Positions 1 to 8,992 of a stretch of DNA of 17,993 bases are shown here, one piece after another (position 1 is the stretch's first letter; every line of letters starts with the position of its first letter). The stretch lies in NCBI GenBank assembly GCA_004000155.1, contig RCSS01000359.1, positions 1 through 17,993 of the forward strand, written 5' to 3'. The notes under the pieces were generated by a model, which saw only the letters and a program-made list of their open reading frames with translations, did not search any database and had not been told where the DNA came from. Source of the stretch: Tubulinosema ratisbonensis. Taxonomy: Eukaryota; Microsporidia; Tubulinosematidae. The position numbers were made by a program, and so were the translations under genes.

Positions 1-130
1 GGGGTTAATTGTTGTCTTTTCTTTCTGAGCAATTTATTTTTTGTGCATAAGTTTTCAGGTTTCAGTTTTTTATTCAACACGTAAGGAGGTTTTTTGTAAA
101 ATTATTTAATTATATTATTTCGTATAGCAA

Positions 131-225
131 ATGAATATTTTTGCATATTAAAATGAATTTTTTTGCATATTAATATGAATAATTTCGCATATGATATGAA
201 TAATTTCGCTTATAAATGTGAATAA
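131..225. repeat. Tandem repeat, ~22-bp unit, four to five copies
   Basis: Units begin with ATGAAT at 131, 153, 175 and 196, with a decayed fifth start (ATGTGAAT) at 216. Each reads roughly ATGAAT, then a T-rich or AATTT stretch, then CGCATAT or TGCATAT. The unit length drifts from 22 to 20 bases along the array, and the last units have TCGC where the first have TTGC. No reading frame runs through it. Most likely a minisatellite. A role as clustered binding sites is possible but nothing shows it. Confidence 0.75.
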
Positions 226-337
226 CCCTGTAATATATAAAATAAAATAGTAATAAACTTGAATTTTTGATCAATATAAATTTTAATATATTTAAAACCT
301 AACATAATATTTTTCAGGTATTTTAATTTTTACTCGC

Positions 338-370
338 TAAATTAAGTAAACATGCCTTAAATTAAGTAAA
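338..370. repeat. Short direct repeat, 13-bp unit, two copies
   Basis: TAAATTAAGTAAA occurs at 338-350 and again at 358-370, a 20-base period. It is perfect but made only of A, T and a single G, so it could arise by slippage in this AT-rich background. It lies about 110 bases after the 22-bp array. Confidence 0.5.
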
Positions 371-1251
371 AAAATCAAATTTATATTTTATAATATAACT
401 TACACTCTAAATTCAGCATTTGAAAACAAAATAACATATAATTAAAATCAAATATTTAAAAAATAATTTAAAATAATATGCTAATCGATTTCCCAGATTA
501 GTTTTACCTTTTATTTTACCTCTTTTTCACTTAAAACATAATATATTCATATTAGATAAGATTAACAAATTGTTGTTTTTACAATTTAATTATATATGTA
601 TATGTTTTTTAGATAGGACAACGATATTTAAGAACAAATGAAACAACTTCGACACTATACGTTACTTTTAATTTTATAAAAAATGTTTTTAAAATAAAAT
701 TTCTATAAATTAGAAAACTTACAAACTCCTTTAAAAATTGTGGATTTTCACTAATTAATACTGGGTTTAAACTTACAATAAGATTCTTTCTAATTTAATA
801 AGAAATTTTGTTTTTTGGAGATCAAAATGATAAAAGAAAAACTAACCGATTCAACTCTTAAAATATTGCATTAGGGAGAAAATTTAAGACTCAAAAATCA
901 TATTATTACAAATATGTTCCATTTTGTTTGTGATAAATCTAATTTTTAGTTTTTTTTAATTGTGTTTCAAAATGATTTAAGTACTATAAAATTTCTTAAT
1001 GTCTATGCTCTAAATAAATTTCACTCATTGTTCATGTTTTTGCTACGTATTCCTTTAAATGTTATATATCAAATAATATCATAAGCAGAAAGGTTCAAAT
1101 TTTATTTTTGAGATAAAAATGATGAAGAAGAATCAAATTTAATTTTCTTAATGCTCATTGTATTTATATCCGATAAGTAAGTTAAACAAAAAAATTAATT
1201 TTATCCCTTTAAAGAATTGTAATCATGTCTATGATTTTATAAATAAGTTAA
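371..1251. other. AT-rich intergenic stretch, nothing recognised
   Basis: About 880 bases of A/T-dominated sequence with frequent stops in the frames inspected. I see no CCC-plus-ATG start signal, no tRNA-like B box (GGTTCRANNCC), and no repeat shared with the rest of the window. Confidence 0.6.
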
Positions 1252-1395
1252 GTATACCTCTTGTTTTATGCTTGTCCTGTGATCCCATATCCAAATCATT
1301 CTATTTTTAACTCTGACGGCTTATCTACTGGTCTTTCTAGAGGTATTAATGAGGTTTTCTTACATACAACTTTTACGGTATATTTATGTAAATAG
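1252..1395 (+). other. Open stretch of unusual composition, possible gene relic
   Basis: A 47-codon frame is open between stops and ends at TAG 1393-1395. It has no ATG. The segment is visibly less AT-rich than its flanks. The translation is unlike the K/N/I/F-rich noise of random AT-rich ORFs: it contains CPVIPYPNHSIFNSDG and GLSRGINEVF and ends VYLCK. The two cysteines about 38 residues apart faintly recall a CCP/Sushi half-module, but that is only an impression. It could be a fragment of a dead gene or chance. No function is assigned. Confidence 0.2.
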
Positions 1396-1785
1396 GGATT
1401 ACAATTAAAATATTTTCTGTATTTGGGTATAATTACTAATTTGAGATTTAAATTTTAAGACAAGACGGCATATTTATAGACCAGTTAAATTATTTTATGT
1501 TTAATAAAAAATTTTACAACACAAAGGAATCCTCATTCTTATACTACGCAATAATAAAATTGTCTTTTTTTGTTAATTCTCATTTAAGTAAACAAAATAA
1601 TTTTCTTTAATTTTGGTTTGTTATTGGTTTATTGAATAAAATAAGATTTATAATAAAGATAGTGAATAATTATTCGCTAAAAATAAGTTATAAAACTATT
1701 TTTTAACTAAAAAACAAATTCTTTTTGACAATTTGATATAAAATTTATAATCTTATAACATTTATATTAAAATTATTAAAAAATG

Positions 1786-1791
1786 TTTATT
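1786..1791 (-). terminator. AATAAA overlapping the stop codon of the 180-aa gene
   Basis: On the minus strand the stop TAA (1790-1792) is embedded in TTAATAAAC, so the hexamer AATAAA begins inside the stop codon. It is a candidate polyadenylation signal, but hexamers like this are common in AT-rich DNA. The call rests on the same overlap at the other three genes. Confidence 0.35.
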
Positions 1792-2332
1792 AAGCTTCTA
1801 AAGCAGAATACAATGTTAAAAAACCACTAAATATACTTATGTAATAATAAAAATCATCTTCAAATTCTTTGCCAATTTTCATGATTTTTTTTTCAAATAT
1901 TTTACAAACTCTGATTTTTTTTACTAATTTTTTTAATTTGTCATCTAGTTTATTCCTCCTACTTAAAAACATAGCGCAATTCTTTAGATAGAATTTTAAA
2001 TCAATAATTTCGCTCTTCCTTTTATTACAAATATGTAACACACGTAATCTTGTATATTCTGCTTCTCTGATCAAAAACTTTAATTGCAGTGCTGTTTTTA
2101 TAATGGTTTTATATTCATCTTTGGTTATAAATATTTGAAAATTAGCACTTAAGTCCTTTTGATCCTTAATAAATTCATTGAAAAATAGTTCATTAAAAAA
2201 CTCAGTTTGGAGTGATATTGAAATATTCATTTCATTATCGTCATCAACAAAACCATCGTTGATATACGCTTCTTCATTCATAATAGCGGAAGTGCTTTTA
2301 AAAAGTAAAAAATAAAAAAATAAGTTAAACAT
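1790..2332 (-). CDS. Putative secreted protein, 180 aa, family not recognised
   Basis: I do not recognise this protein. Residues 1-16 look like a signal peptide: a hydrophobic core NLFFYFLLF followed by KSTSA, with a plausible cleavage after Ala16. The mature part starts with an acidic stretch (residues 19-34, DDD at 30-32), then becomes helical and lysine-rich, with KLDDKLKKLVKK near residues 128-139. It ends in an aromatic/hydrophobic segment (residues 161-177, FYYYISIF) that could be a membrane-associated helix. The start is supported by CCCC on the coding strand at 2345-2342, ten bases upstream of the ATG, the same arrangement as at the cyclin gene. The stop overlaps AATAAA. A possible frameshifted relative lies at 8993-9437. 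In microsporidia, small signal-peptide proteins are often lineage-specific and may be exported; this is inference. Being a real gene is well supported; function is unknown. Confidence 0.7.
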   Translation of the reverse strand: MFNLFFYFLLFKSTSAIMNEEAYINDGFVDDDNEMNISISLQTEFFNELFFNEFIKDQKDLSANFQIFITKDEYKTIIKTALQLKFLIREAEYTRLRVLHICNKRKSEIIDLKFYLKNCAMFLSRRNKLDDKLKKLVKKIRVCKIFEKKIMKIGKEFEDDFYYYISIFSGFLTLYSALEA

Positions 2333-2341
2333 ATTTAAACT

Positions 2342-2345
2342 GGGG
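2342..2345 (-). promoter_or_regulatory. CCCC start-proximal motif of the 180-aa gene
   Basis: The coding strand reads ATACCCCAGTTTAAATATG. C-runs are rare in this AT-rich spacer, and one sits just upstream of the start. CCC-like motifs immediately upstream of start codons are described in microsporidia and are linked to transcription initiation with very short 5' leaders. Confidence 0.55.
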
Positions 2346-3772
2346 TATTTTTTCCTTTAATCTTTATAATTTCTCAAAATTTTAGTTCAAAACGATAATC
2401 TCGATAACAAAGAAAATTAAGTTGAATGTTATTTTCAAGAAAAATCTATGTAAAATATATTTTAACATAAAAAGTAGCTCTTAGAGAATATAATCACTTC
2501 TTTTATAAAAAAATTTCTAATTTGATGATGTGCAATATTTATGGAAAAATATTTAAAAAATTTTTAAATATCGTTAATAATATATGTTTGATAAACCTTG
2601 AGAAAAGCCCTTATAGACTACCCTCAGAATTTATAGAAGGATAAAGTATGGTCTATTGATAAAAAAACAATATTAAGATGATGTTACAGACTTTGTATTT
2701 TACTTTTATATAAAAAGAGTTTAACAAAAAACGAATTGAAGCTAAAAAATTTATAGAAATTTTTTTGATTTAAATTAGAAAAATTTATAAATTTTTAATT
2801 CTTAATTTTTGCGAGATTATACGAAGCAAACCTCTATTTATTTACCAATAACAAGTTTTTTTATAGAAAACCAAATATAATGCTTCAAATAATTATAGTT
2901 CTATTTAAAAAAAATAAATTAAGGTCTTCAAAAACCGAGTTTTTTATTCTTCCCGACAAATTCATATAATATATTTCTTCAAAGAGTAAAGATTTCAAGA
3001 TTTTTTATTTTGTATAAGATTATATTAAAAGAAACCCTGCCAACTGATACAGGTTATCTCATAAATCATATCTTTTTCAGTTAAGTTAAACGATATTTTT
3101 TTTAAGATTCTATTTTCTTTACATTAGATTTACTAAATAATGGTAGACTTTTAATTAAAATACAGCGGGGTTAACATCACAAGAGTATTAAACGTAAATA
3201 CTTACTAATCACTCTAAAAGCAGTTAAGCATAATTTTTAAATAGTCCTAGTTAAAACGAAACATTTTGATAGTTTATATTTATTACAACAAGGTATAAAA
3301 ATTCATTTATATAAGTTGATTTTATGAAAAATGAAAAAGAAAAAGGTAAAGTTTCATCGCAATTTTGTCAGCCTAAAAACTTAACTGAACATTTCTTTAG
3401 TATCTCGAAAATATAATGCTGTGTCTGTTTGATTGATAATTAAATAAATGTTACTTTTATATATTTTTGTAATAGGAATTAGTGAACATGTTCTAAATGT
3501 AATATTAAAGTACATCTAAAAGGTCATTGAACAAAATTATTATTTAATCAATTATTATATAAACCACTTAACCAGGTTAAATAAATAAAAATATAATTCA
3601 TTGAGTGTAAATAAAGTATTATTTTATATAGAAGGGATATTTAAAGATTTTTGTATGGATTTTTCATCCTTAGACAACAAAATAGTTTATGAATTATTTT
3701 ATAATTAAATTATAAAATTTCAATTTTATTTATTTTTTAAAAAATCCTAAATTTTTTATAAAATATTAAAAA
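2346..3772. other. Divergent intergenic region between the 180-aa gene and the cyclin gene
   Basis: The two genes point away from each other, so this 1.4-kb spacer must hold both promoters. It has two short open frames with fairly protein-like composition: 2471-2644 (+, 57 codons, an internal ATG at 2525, ending LPSEFIEG) and 3324-3416 (+, 30 codons from ATG). Neither has a CCC motif, and both are within chance length for this base composition. A perfect palindrome with 10-base arms (TTTTATAATT) lies at 3697-3717, about 60 bases before the cyclin ATG. It is pure A/T and may be incidental. Confidence 0.5.
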
Positions 3773-3776
3773 CCCC
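3773..3776 (+). promoter_or_regulatory. CCCC start-proximal motif of the cyclin gene
   Basis: The sequence reads AAAAACCCCTGAATG: a C4 block in an otherwise A/T stretch, three bases before the cyclin ATG. It matches the microsporidian CCC-type start signal and fixes the start at 3780. If transcription begins at or near the motif, the 5' leader is almost absent. Confidence 0.65.
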
Positions 3777-3779
3777 TGA

Positions 3780-4679
3780 ATGAAAAGACACACTCTTTTT
3801 ACAAACATAACAAATAAGAAAGACACTTCTAAAAAAATAAAACAAAGCATAAAAACCTTGAAAAAAGAAGAACAATTAGAAGAACTAATAATAGCATTTA
3901 ATAATTCATTATTTGTGTTGTGTAACAAATGTGTAAAAAAAAGTAGAATTAATTATTCGTTGTACTCAAAAGAAATATTTAACCATTTTTTAAATCAAGA
4001 AAATGTTAATTCTCCTTTACCAAATTATATAATTCATCAAAGTGAAATGGATTGGCCTATGCGTACTGCTTTGGTGGCTTGGATATTGGAAATACATAAG
4101 AAATTATCACTTGCCCATGAAACTTTCTTTCTTTGTATAAATTTAATAGACAGGTTTTTATCACTTAGAAGTGTAAAACCAGAGTCACTTCAACTGATTG
4201 GACTCACTTCTCTTATGATTTCATGTAAGTATGAAGAAGTAATATGTTTATCATTAGACACCTTTAACAACATTTCCAAAAAGATTTCTGGGAAGGATAT
4301 CTTGTTAGCGGAAGGTTATATCCTTCATTCTTTAAAATCAAATGTTGAGTTTGTTAATCCAATTCATTTCTTAAAACTTTTTTGTCATTGTTCATGTAAA
4401 AATGACTTACTTTTTAAAGTATGTCATTTTGTTTTGGTAAGGTTGTATTTGGATGAAGTTTTTATAAAATATTCTTCATCTGTCAAAGCAACATGTGCTT
4501 ATTTTTTAGGCACAAAAATATTAAATGAACCTTTTACACTTATTTTAAATGAAAAAACCAAGGTTTGTGTTGATGAGTGTGTACAAATGATGAAGTTGCC
4601 ACTGGCGAATAGAGGGATCATTCAGTTTTGTGAAGAAAGTGAGGTATTTGATGTTGTAGAAAAGTTTTTTATGAAATAA
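3780..4679 (+). CDS. G2/mitotic B-type cyclin
   Basis: This protein should bind and activate a CDK1-type kinase to drive entry into mitosis. The N-terminal cyclin box (about residues 85-190) has the B-type landmarks in order: MRTALVAWILEIH (94-106, matching the MRAIL hydrophobic-patch helix), HETFFLCINLIDRFLS (113-128), SLMISCKYEEV (144-154) and the helix KDILLAEGYIL (172-182). Lys150 and Glu178 occupy the positions of the Lys/Glu pair that contacts the kinase in cyclin A. A C-terminal cyclin fold follows (about 193-285): PIHFLKLF, then LVRLYLDEVF and KATCAYFLGTKIL. At 299 aa it is shorter than typical fungal B cyclins, mainly at the N-terminus. That N-terminus has no KEN box but carries RHTL (3-6) with Asn nearby, a weak destruction-box-like RxxL. 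CCCC at 3773-3776 supports the start. The stop overlaps AATAAA. Class (B-type rather than A-type) is likely but not certain. Confidence 0.93.
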   Translation: MKRHTLFTNITNKKDTSKKIKQSIKTLKKEEQLEELIIAFNNSLFVLCNKCVKKSRINYSLYSKEIFNHFLNQENVNSPLPNYIIHQSEMDWPMRTALVAWILEIHKKLSLAHETFFLCINLIDRFLSLRSVKPESLQLIGLTSLMISCKYEEVICLSLDTFNNISKKISGKDILLAEGYILHSLKSNVEFVNPIHFLKLFCHCSCKNDLLFKVCHFVLVRLYLDEVFIKYSSSVKATCAYFLGTKILNEPFTLILNEKTKVCVDECVQMMKLPLANRGIIQFCEESEVFDVVEKFFMK

Positions 4680-4680
4680 A
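4675..4680 (+). terminator. AATAAA overlapping the cyclin stop codon
   Basis: The gene ends ATGAAATAAATTG, so AATAAA spans the TAA stop (4677-4679). It is a candidate polyadenylation signal. A second A-rich block (GGATAAATAAAAAAAAAC) follows about 55 bases later and could serve instead. Confidence 0.35.
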
Positions 4681-5384
4681 TTGCTGTTCGATTTAAAATT
4701 TATTTTAAGAAATATTTATTAAAGCTTAGAGGATAAATAAAAAAAAACTTTTACACGTAAAATATATAAAACATCAAAATTTGCTTAATAAATTCATGTA
4801 TGCAAATTAGTTAGAAATGTTAAATTAAGACTGATAATATAATGTTTTTTTAATTTAATAATTTTGTTGTATGTTAAATATAATTGGTTGTTTTTTAAAT
4901 CCCTCTCTGGTAATACAATAAGAATAGGACCCCAAAAAGGGCTAAAAAATATAATTACCTGTTTATTTACGAAAGTCACTTAAGCATATTATTGGTTTTC
5001 GGGACATCTTTTTTAAATTACATAAGATAAAAATTTACAATACATTGCTGTCATTCGTTGTATATGCATTTTTTGAAAAACAAAAAAAATACGCATATTA
5101 ATATTATTAAAAATTCAAAAATATAATATAAGAGTTTAGATTAATTTTTAGTTCATTTCCAGAAAGTTTTTAGCTTAATTTTGATTTTTATAACATCTTT
5201 TATTTTTATAACGACTTAGATACTTAACACATATTTTAATGTAAACCGCTTAGCTGTGATAAAATAAATACCTAGTTGCTTTATTTCTAAGATAAACTAT
5301 TGAGTCAAATATTAAAAACTCCTTTTCACATTAAAATTATGCTTGTTTGTTGATGTTGGCCTTTTTTACATATTTTATTTTTTT
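4681..5384. other. Intergenic, no gene supported
   Basis: About 700 bases. A minus-strand open frame at 4794-4979 contains a less AT-rich patch (4900-4960) that translates as SPFWGPILIVLPERDL. It opens with GTG, not ATG, and has no CCC motif, so I do not call it a gene. It may be a fossil fragment. Confidence 0.5.
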
Positions 5385-5738
5385 GTTGCCCAGGAAAGTG
5401 AAATTTATAAAAAGATCTTTATGTCGCGCTCATCAGGGCTCTATGCATATAAAAATNTNTTTAGGTAGAAAACTTTATGTTTTTATTTATAATAAATATT
5501 TTGTTGTTTGTTTTATTGAATTTTTTTGTCTTTCATGGCTTCTTAAGGGTATATATTATTTATTTTAAAATAAATAAATTAAGCCGATTGTGTAAGATAT
5601 TACATTTCTATAGAAAATATTAAAACTCAACCATCAGAAAGATATGTTAAAATGTGGTACATAATTAGGTATAGCACGAGATACTTGAGCCTTATCCCGC
5701 TAAAATCCACTTAGCAGACTTTACAAAATTTATTTTTT
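5385..5738 (+). repeat. Dispersed repeat element, copy A (split by extra sequence)
   Basis: The left part (5385-5430) starts GTTGCCCAGG and runs through AAAAAGATCTTTATGTCGC. The right part (5661-5723) reads TAATTAGGTATAGCACGAG, then GAGCCTTATCCCGC. In copies B and C the equivalents of AGATCTTT and the AGGT block lie about 70-75 bases apart; here they are about 245 apart, so copy A carries roughly 170 extra bases. Two undetermined bases (5457, 5459) fall inside it. In the plus frame the left part reads FIFLLPRKVKFIKRSL, similar to copy B. It is less AT-rich than the flanks. The nature of the element is unknown. Confidence 0.6.
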
Positions 5739-5909
5739 TGTTGCCTAGGGATGCGAAATCCATACGAAGATCTTTTCGCTATACCTTCTATATAAAGTAT
5801 ACTAATTAGTTAAAAGAAACATACGATAAAATATGTTTCTCCGTAATTAGGTTTGGCCCAAGATGCTATGAGCCTTTCACCCGTTAAAACCCATCCGTGC
5901 ACTTTATTG
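5739..5909 (+). repeat. Dispersed repeat element, copy B
   Basis: This copy follows copy A in direct tandem. It begins TGTTGCCTAGGGATGCGAAA, continues TCCATACGAAGATCTTTTCG, has an AT-rich centre, and ends with TAATTAGGTTTGGCCC...GAGCCTTTCACCCG...GTGCACTTTA. A further GCTGCCTAAAT at 5910-5920 looks like the start of another, broken unit. The plus frame reads FIFLLPRDAKSIRRSF, so the family may derive from a coding sequence. It is the best preserved of the three copies. Confidence 0.65.
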
Positions 5910-5923
5910 GCTGCCTAAATCTA

Positions 5924-5983
5924 CTTTACCTTGCAGGATTTGGTTACAAAAAATAACCAATTGTACTGCAAAATGAGGTAAAG
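5924..5983. repeat. Imperfect inverted repeat (hairpin), ~20-bp arms
   Basis: Arms pair as CTTTACC (5924-5930) with GGTAAAG (5977-5983), TTGCAG/CTGCAA (5931-5936, 5966-5971) and TTGGTTA/TAACCAA (5940-5946, 5954-5960) around a CAAAAAA loop. Small asymmetric bulges separate the three blocks. It directly follows the copy A/B array and may be part of the same element. It could also be a small foldback element or a structured RNA. Confidence 0.6.
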
Positions 5984-7948
5984 CAAAAAGTATCTTTGAT
6001 TAAATAATGATTTAAAAAATTTTTTAAAAAAATAGATTTTCGTCGTTTTGATATCGTTTTAATTATTTTCAATGATCAAAAATTAAATTTATTTTGCAGA
6101 TATCTTAATTACTAAAATTATATTAATTTCTGGATACAAAAATACTAAATGGACAAAAAAATTCTATCCAATTTTTAAATAAGTTTTAAATAATATTACT
6201 CAGATTCTAAAAGTCAATTTTAAATAAAATTTATGAAAAATTTTTTTAGTTTTTAGTAATTTAGGGAAATAAAAATATAAAAGAAACTTTTCGTAAAAAT
6301 AAATCATTTCTGGTTTATTATACATCTTTGTTTAAACACATATAAATTTTACTATAAGCCTTCAGTTAAATATTTAAAATATATTTATTGTTTGTTTTGA
6401 AAAGGTTTATTAAATTGTATTTTTAAAATACTTCTCACTAGAAACCTGATTGGTTGCTTTAGGTTGTAAAATTTTATCTCCTAAAAAACTTAAAAAAAGT
6501 AAAATTATTTTTAACATATAAAAAGTTAACAAATTTATTTTTCTTTTCATAACAAAAAATTAGATTTCATTATTTTACATTATAAATTAAAGTAATCTTC
6601 TTTTTAAAAATATTATTGTAACCTTTAAAGTTTGGGTAAAAACATTAGGCAATAAAGAATATTTTACATAAACTACCTTCCTTCTTAAATTCTAAAAATT
6701 ATAATAGAAATTAAATTAAAAGGTTACCACGATATTTTTTCTCTTTGTTATGATATGTTAAAATAAGAGTTGGTTTTTCATATATAAACTACAACTTAAA
6801 TAAAAGGGATAATTTATCTAGTCAAAAAATTCCATTAAAAAATCGTATTTTTTTTACAATAATTTAAATTGCATTTTTAAAGTGTAACTAATTTAAAAAT
6901 TAAGAAAATAATTGATCTAACTTTATGAATTATTCATTAAAATATTAATATGTATTTTGTTAAAAATAAAATAAATCACAGTACTCACTGTGTTCGTTTT
7001 CATCATCTTTTTGAAAATGTTTCGTATTAGATGGTATATTAAATGTTTTTTAATTCTCGACTTTTTTAGAGAATTTCAGTGCGATATTAGGATATTTTTA
7101 TTTAACTTCTGAACGTTTTTTGCAAAAAAAATATTTCATTTAGAATGTTATTTTATATTAAAATATAATTAGAATTTTTTTTCTGAATTACCAAATGTAT
7201 AATACTGGGTAAACTATTTAAAAAAATTTTAAACTTTTCTATTTTAATAATTTTTTTAAAAAATTTGGGTTTTGTGTTTATTATTATTAAAATCGAAGAA
7301 CTTTTTCTTGATCTTTGATTGTTTTTTCTTATAAACGTGCATTTTAAATATCTCTCCACATTTTAAATATTTTCACATATGTTTTAATATTTCGCATAGT
7401 GAAACGAGTGTATATTTCTGTAACTACCTTCTATTTTTATTTTAAATATTTAATACAAGTTTAATTTAAAAAGTTGGAAAAGAAATAATTTAATAAACAC
7501 AAAAGGGATTCTCTTCTTACTTATTCTTATATTTTGATGATATATTTTTATAACATTGTTGTGATCAATTAGATAAATCGTGATTTATCACAAGTTTTAA
7601 ATGTATGCTGCTTTAATTTTGTTAAATGATGTGATACTTTAATATGAACCCTAAACAGTCAAAAATTTCATAAAAATTTATGTGTTATTTCATTTTATTA
7701 TAAAATCAATACAAATTGTATGTTTCTTGAATTATCATAGGGAAAAAATTTATATTATTAATTTCACCAAATAAATTTATAAACTCCCCCAATATTAAAC
7801 AAGAATAAATAGTTCTTAAACAAAAGGTTATAAAATAATTTATTCATATTCCACATTTAAATACACAGTGAATTTGTTTATAAAAATACTTTGACATTTA
7901 AACAGCTAAGTAATTTATAATAACATTAGAGCAGTATAAAATTATCAA
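5984..7948. other. AT-rich intergenic stretch, no gene supported
   Basis: About 2 kb of A/T-dominated sequence. A 68-codon minus frame at 7153-7359 starts with GTG and is K/I/N-rich, as expected by chance. A short perfect palindrome (GATAAATC-GT-GATTTATC) sits at 7572-7589. No start motif was found before any usable ATG. Confidence 0.5.
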
Positions 7949-8033
7949 GTTGACATGATTTAATACCAAATCCAAATTAATAATCCTTATTATCTATTAT
8001 AAACATGATTAATTTGGTACCTTGATGTTCAAC
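7949..8033. repeat. Imperfect inverted repeat (hairpin), ~27-35-bp arms
   Basis: The left arm runs 7949-7984 (GTTGACAT ... TACCAAAT ... ATTAATAATC). The right arm runs 8007-8033 (GATTAATTTGGTAC ... ATGTTCAAC). Matched blocks are GTTGACAT/ATGTTCAAC with one extra base, TACCAAAT/ATTTGGTA, and ATTAAT/ATTAAT. The left arm is longer by a few inserted bases. The loop is about 22 bases of pure A/T. It includes mixed-base blocks, which makes pure chance less likely than for the all-A/T palindromes nearby. Confidence 0.5.
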
Positions 8034-8992
8034 ACAAAAAAGTTTGATCCAAGAAACCTTGTGATTTGGTTTATTTTTTCCTCAAAGTATATCTTTTTTG
8101 ATTTAAATTTACTGAATACAATATTACAATATTTTTTTTAATATATTAATTTTTAAAATATGCTACATTTTGTGACTAAATTTCTGTTTATAATAAAAAT
8201 TGTTTCATTTATTATTTACTGTGTGATATGGTTCGTTAGTTGAAATTGAAAGTTCTTAAACCTTTTATTTAAAGAGTAAATTACTAATAGCAGCTAGTAT
8301 CATAATTTTTTTTATTTTAATGACGTTAATAACCAAAAAAACAGACGCCAAGCAGTGTTGCAGATTTTTATCTTTTTTTAATCTATAAATAAATATTTTT
8401 GTCAGTTCTTCTATGTCGAAAAATAAAACTAATGTGTTATTATGAAATTATATATCTTACATAAAAAGTATTTTATAAAATTTGACTCAAATTTTGTTTT
8501 TTGGTTTAAATTCAAAAAAAAATAAAATACTATTCTTGAATTTTTTATAAAAACAATACAAAAGCCTCTGGTTTTGTTTTATAAACTCATTTAAAAAAAC
8601 TTAAAGATGTAACTCTAAATTTTTGACAGTTTAAACTTAATAATTTTTTATAAAAAATATGCTATTCAGATAATAGTTATATTTTTTAAATTTTAACATT
8701 CTAAGATTAAATTTATCACCGACTTAAATTTTTAAACATAAAATAGTTGATTTTTAAACAAAGTCTTTGTTAGTAAGTTAATAAAGTAATGTGATGTTTA
8801 ATGTTTAAAACGCTCAGAATGGTATGTTAAGACATAATATATATTACGGATTTAAAATATTATCTGCAAATTATAGAATTTCTAAATTTCAAATAGCAAT
8901 TAATTACTTATTAAAAAATTATAATAATACAAAATCGGCAATATAAAATTGGTTATCGCAAAAAAACAGGTTAATACTTTTATTAAATACTT
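8034..8992. other. AT-rich intergenic stretch, nothing recognised
   Basis: I see no gene, RNA gene or repeat shared with the rest of the window. A small less AT-rich patch lies at 8341-8365 (ACAGACGCCAAGCAGTG) without a supporting frame. Confidence 0.5.

Noticed and set aside
3697..3717. Palindrome with 10-base A/T arms upstream of the cyclin gene
   Set aside because: Pure A/T, so likely by chance; position near the promoter is not enough to call it an operator.
4794..4979. 61-codon minus-strand open frame
   Set aside because: It opens with GTG, not ATG, has no CCC motif and is within chance length for this composition. Only one short patch looks protein-like.
5347..5568. 73-codon plus-strand frame
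   Set aside because: It runs across repeat copy A and two undetermined bases. The open frame is explained by the repeat, and its start is not supported.
5841..5920. Possible tRNA or other RNA gene in the less AT-rich repeat blocks
   Set aside because: No B-box (GGTTCRANNCC) or cloverleaf could be built on either strand, and the three copies diverge without obvious compensatory changes.
7153..7359. 68-codon minus-strand frame
   Set aside because: GTG start, K/I/N-rich, no start motif; typical of chance ORFs in AT-rich DNA.
7572..7589. Perfect palindrome GATAAATC-GT-GATTTATC
   Set aside because: Eight-base arms of mostly A/T are expected several times in 18 kb of this composition, and no gene is nearby.
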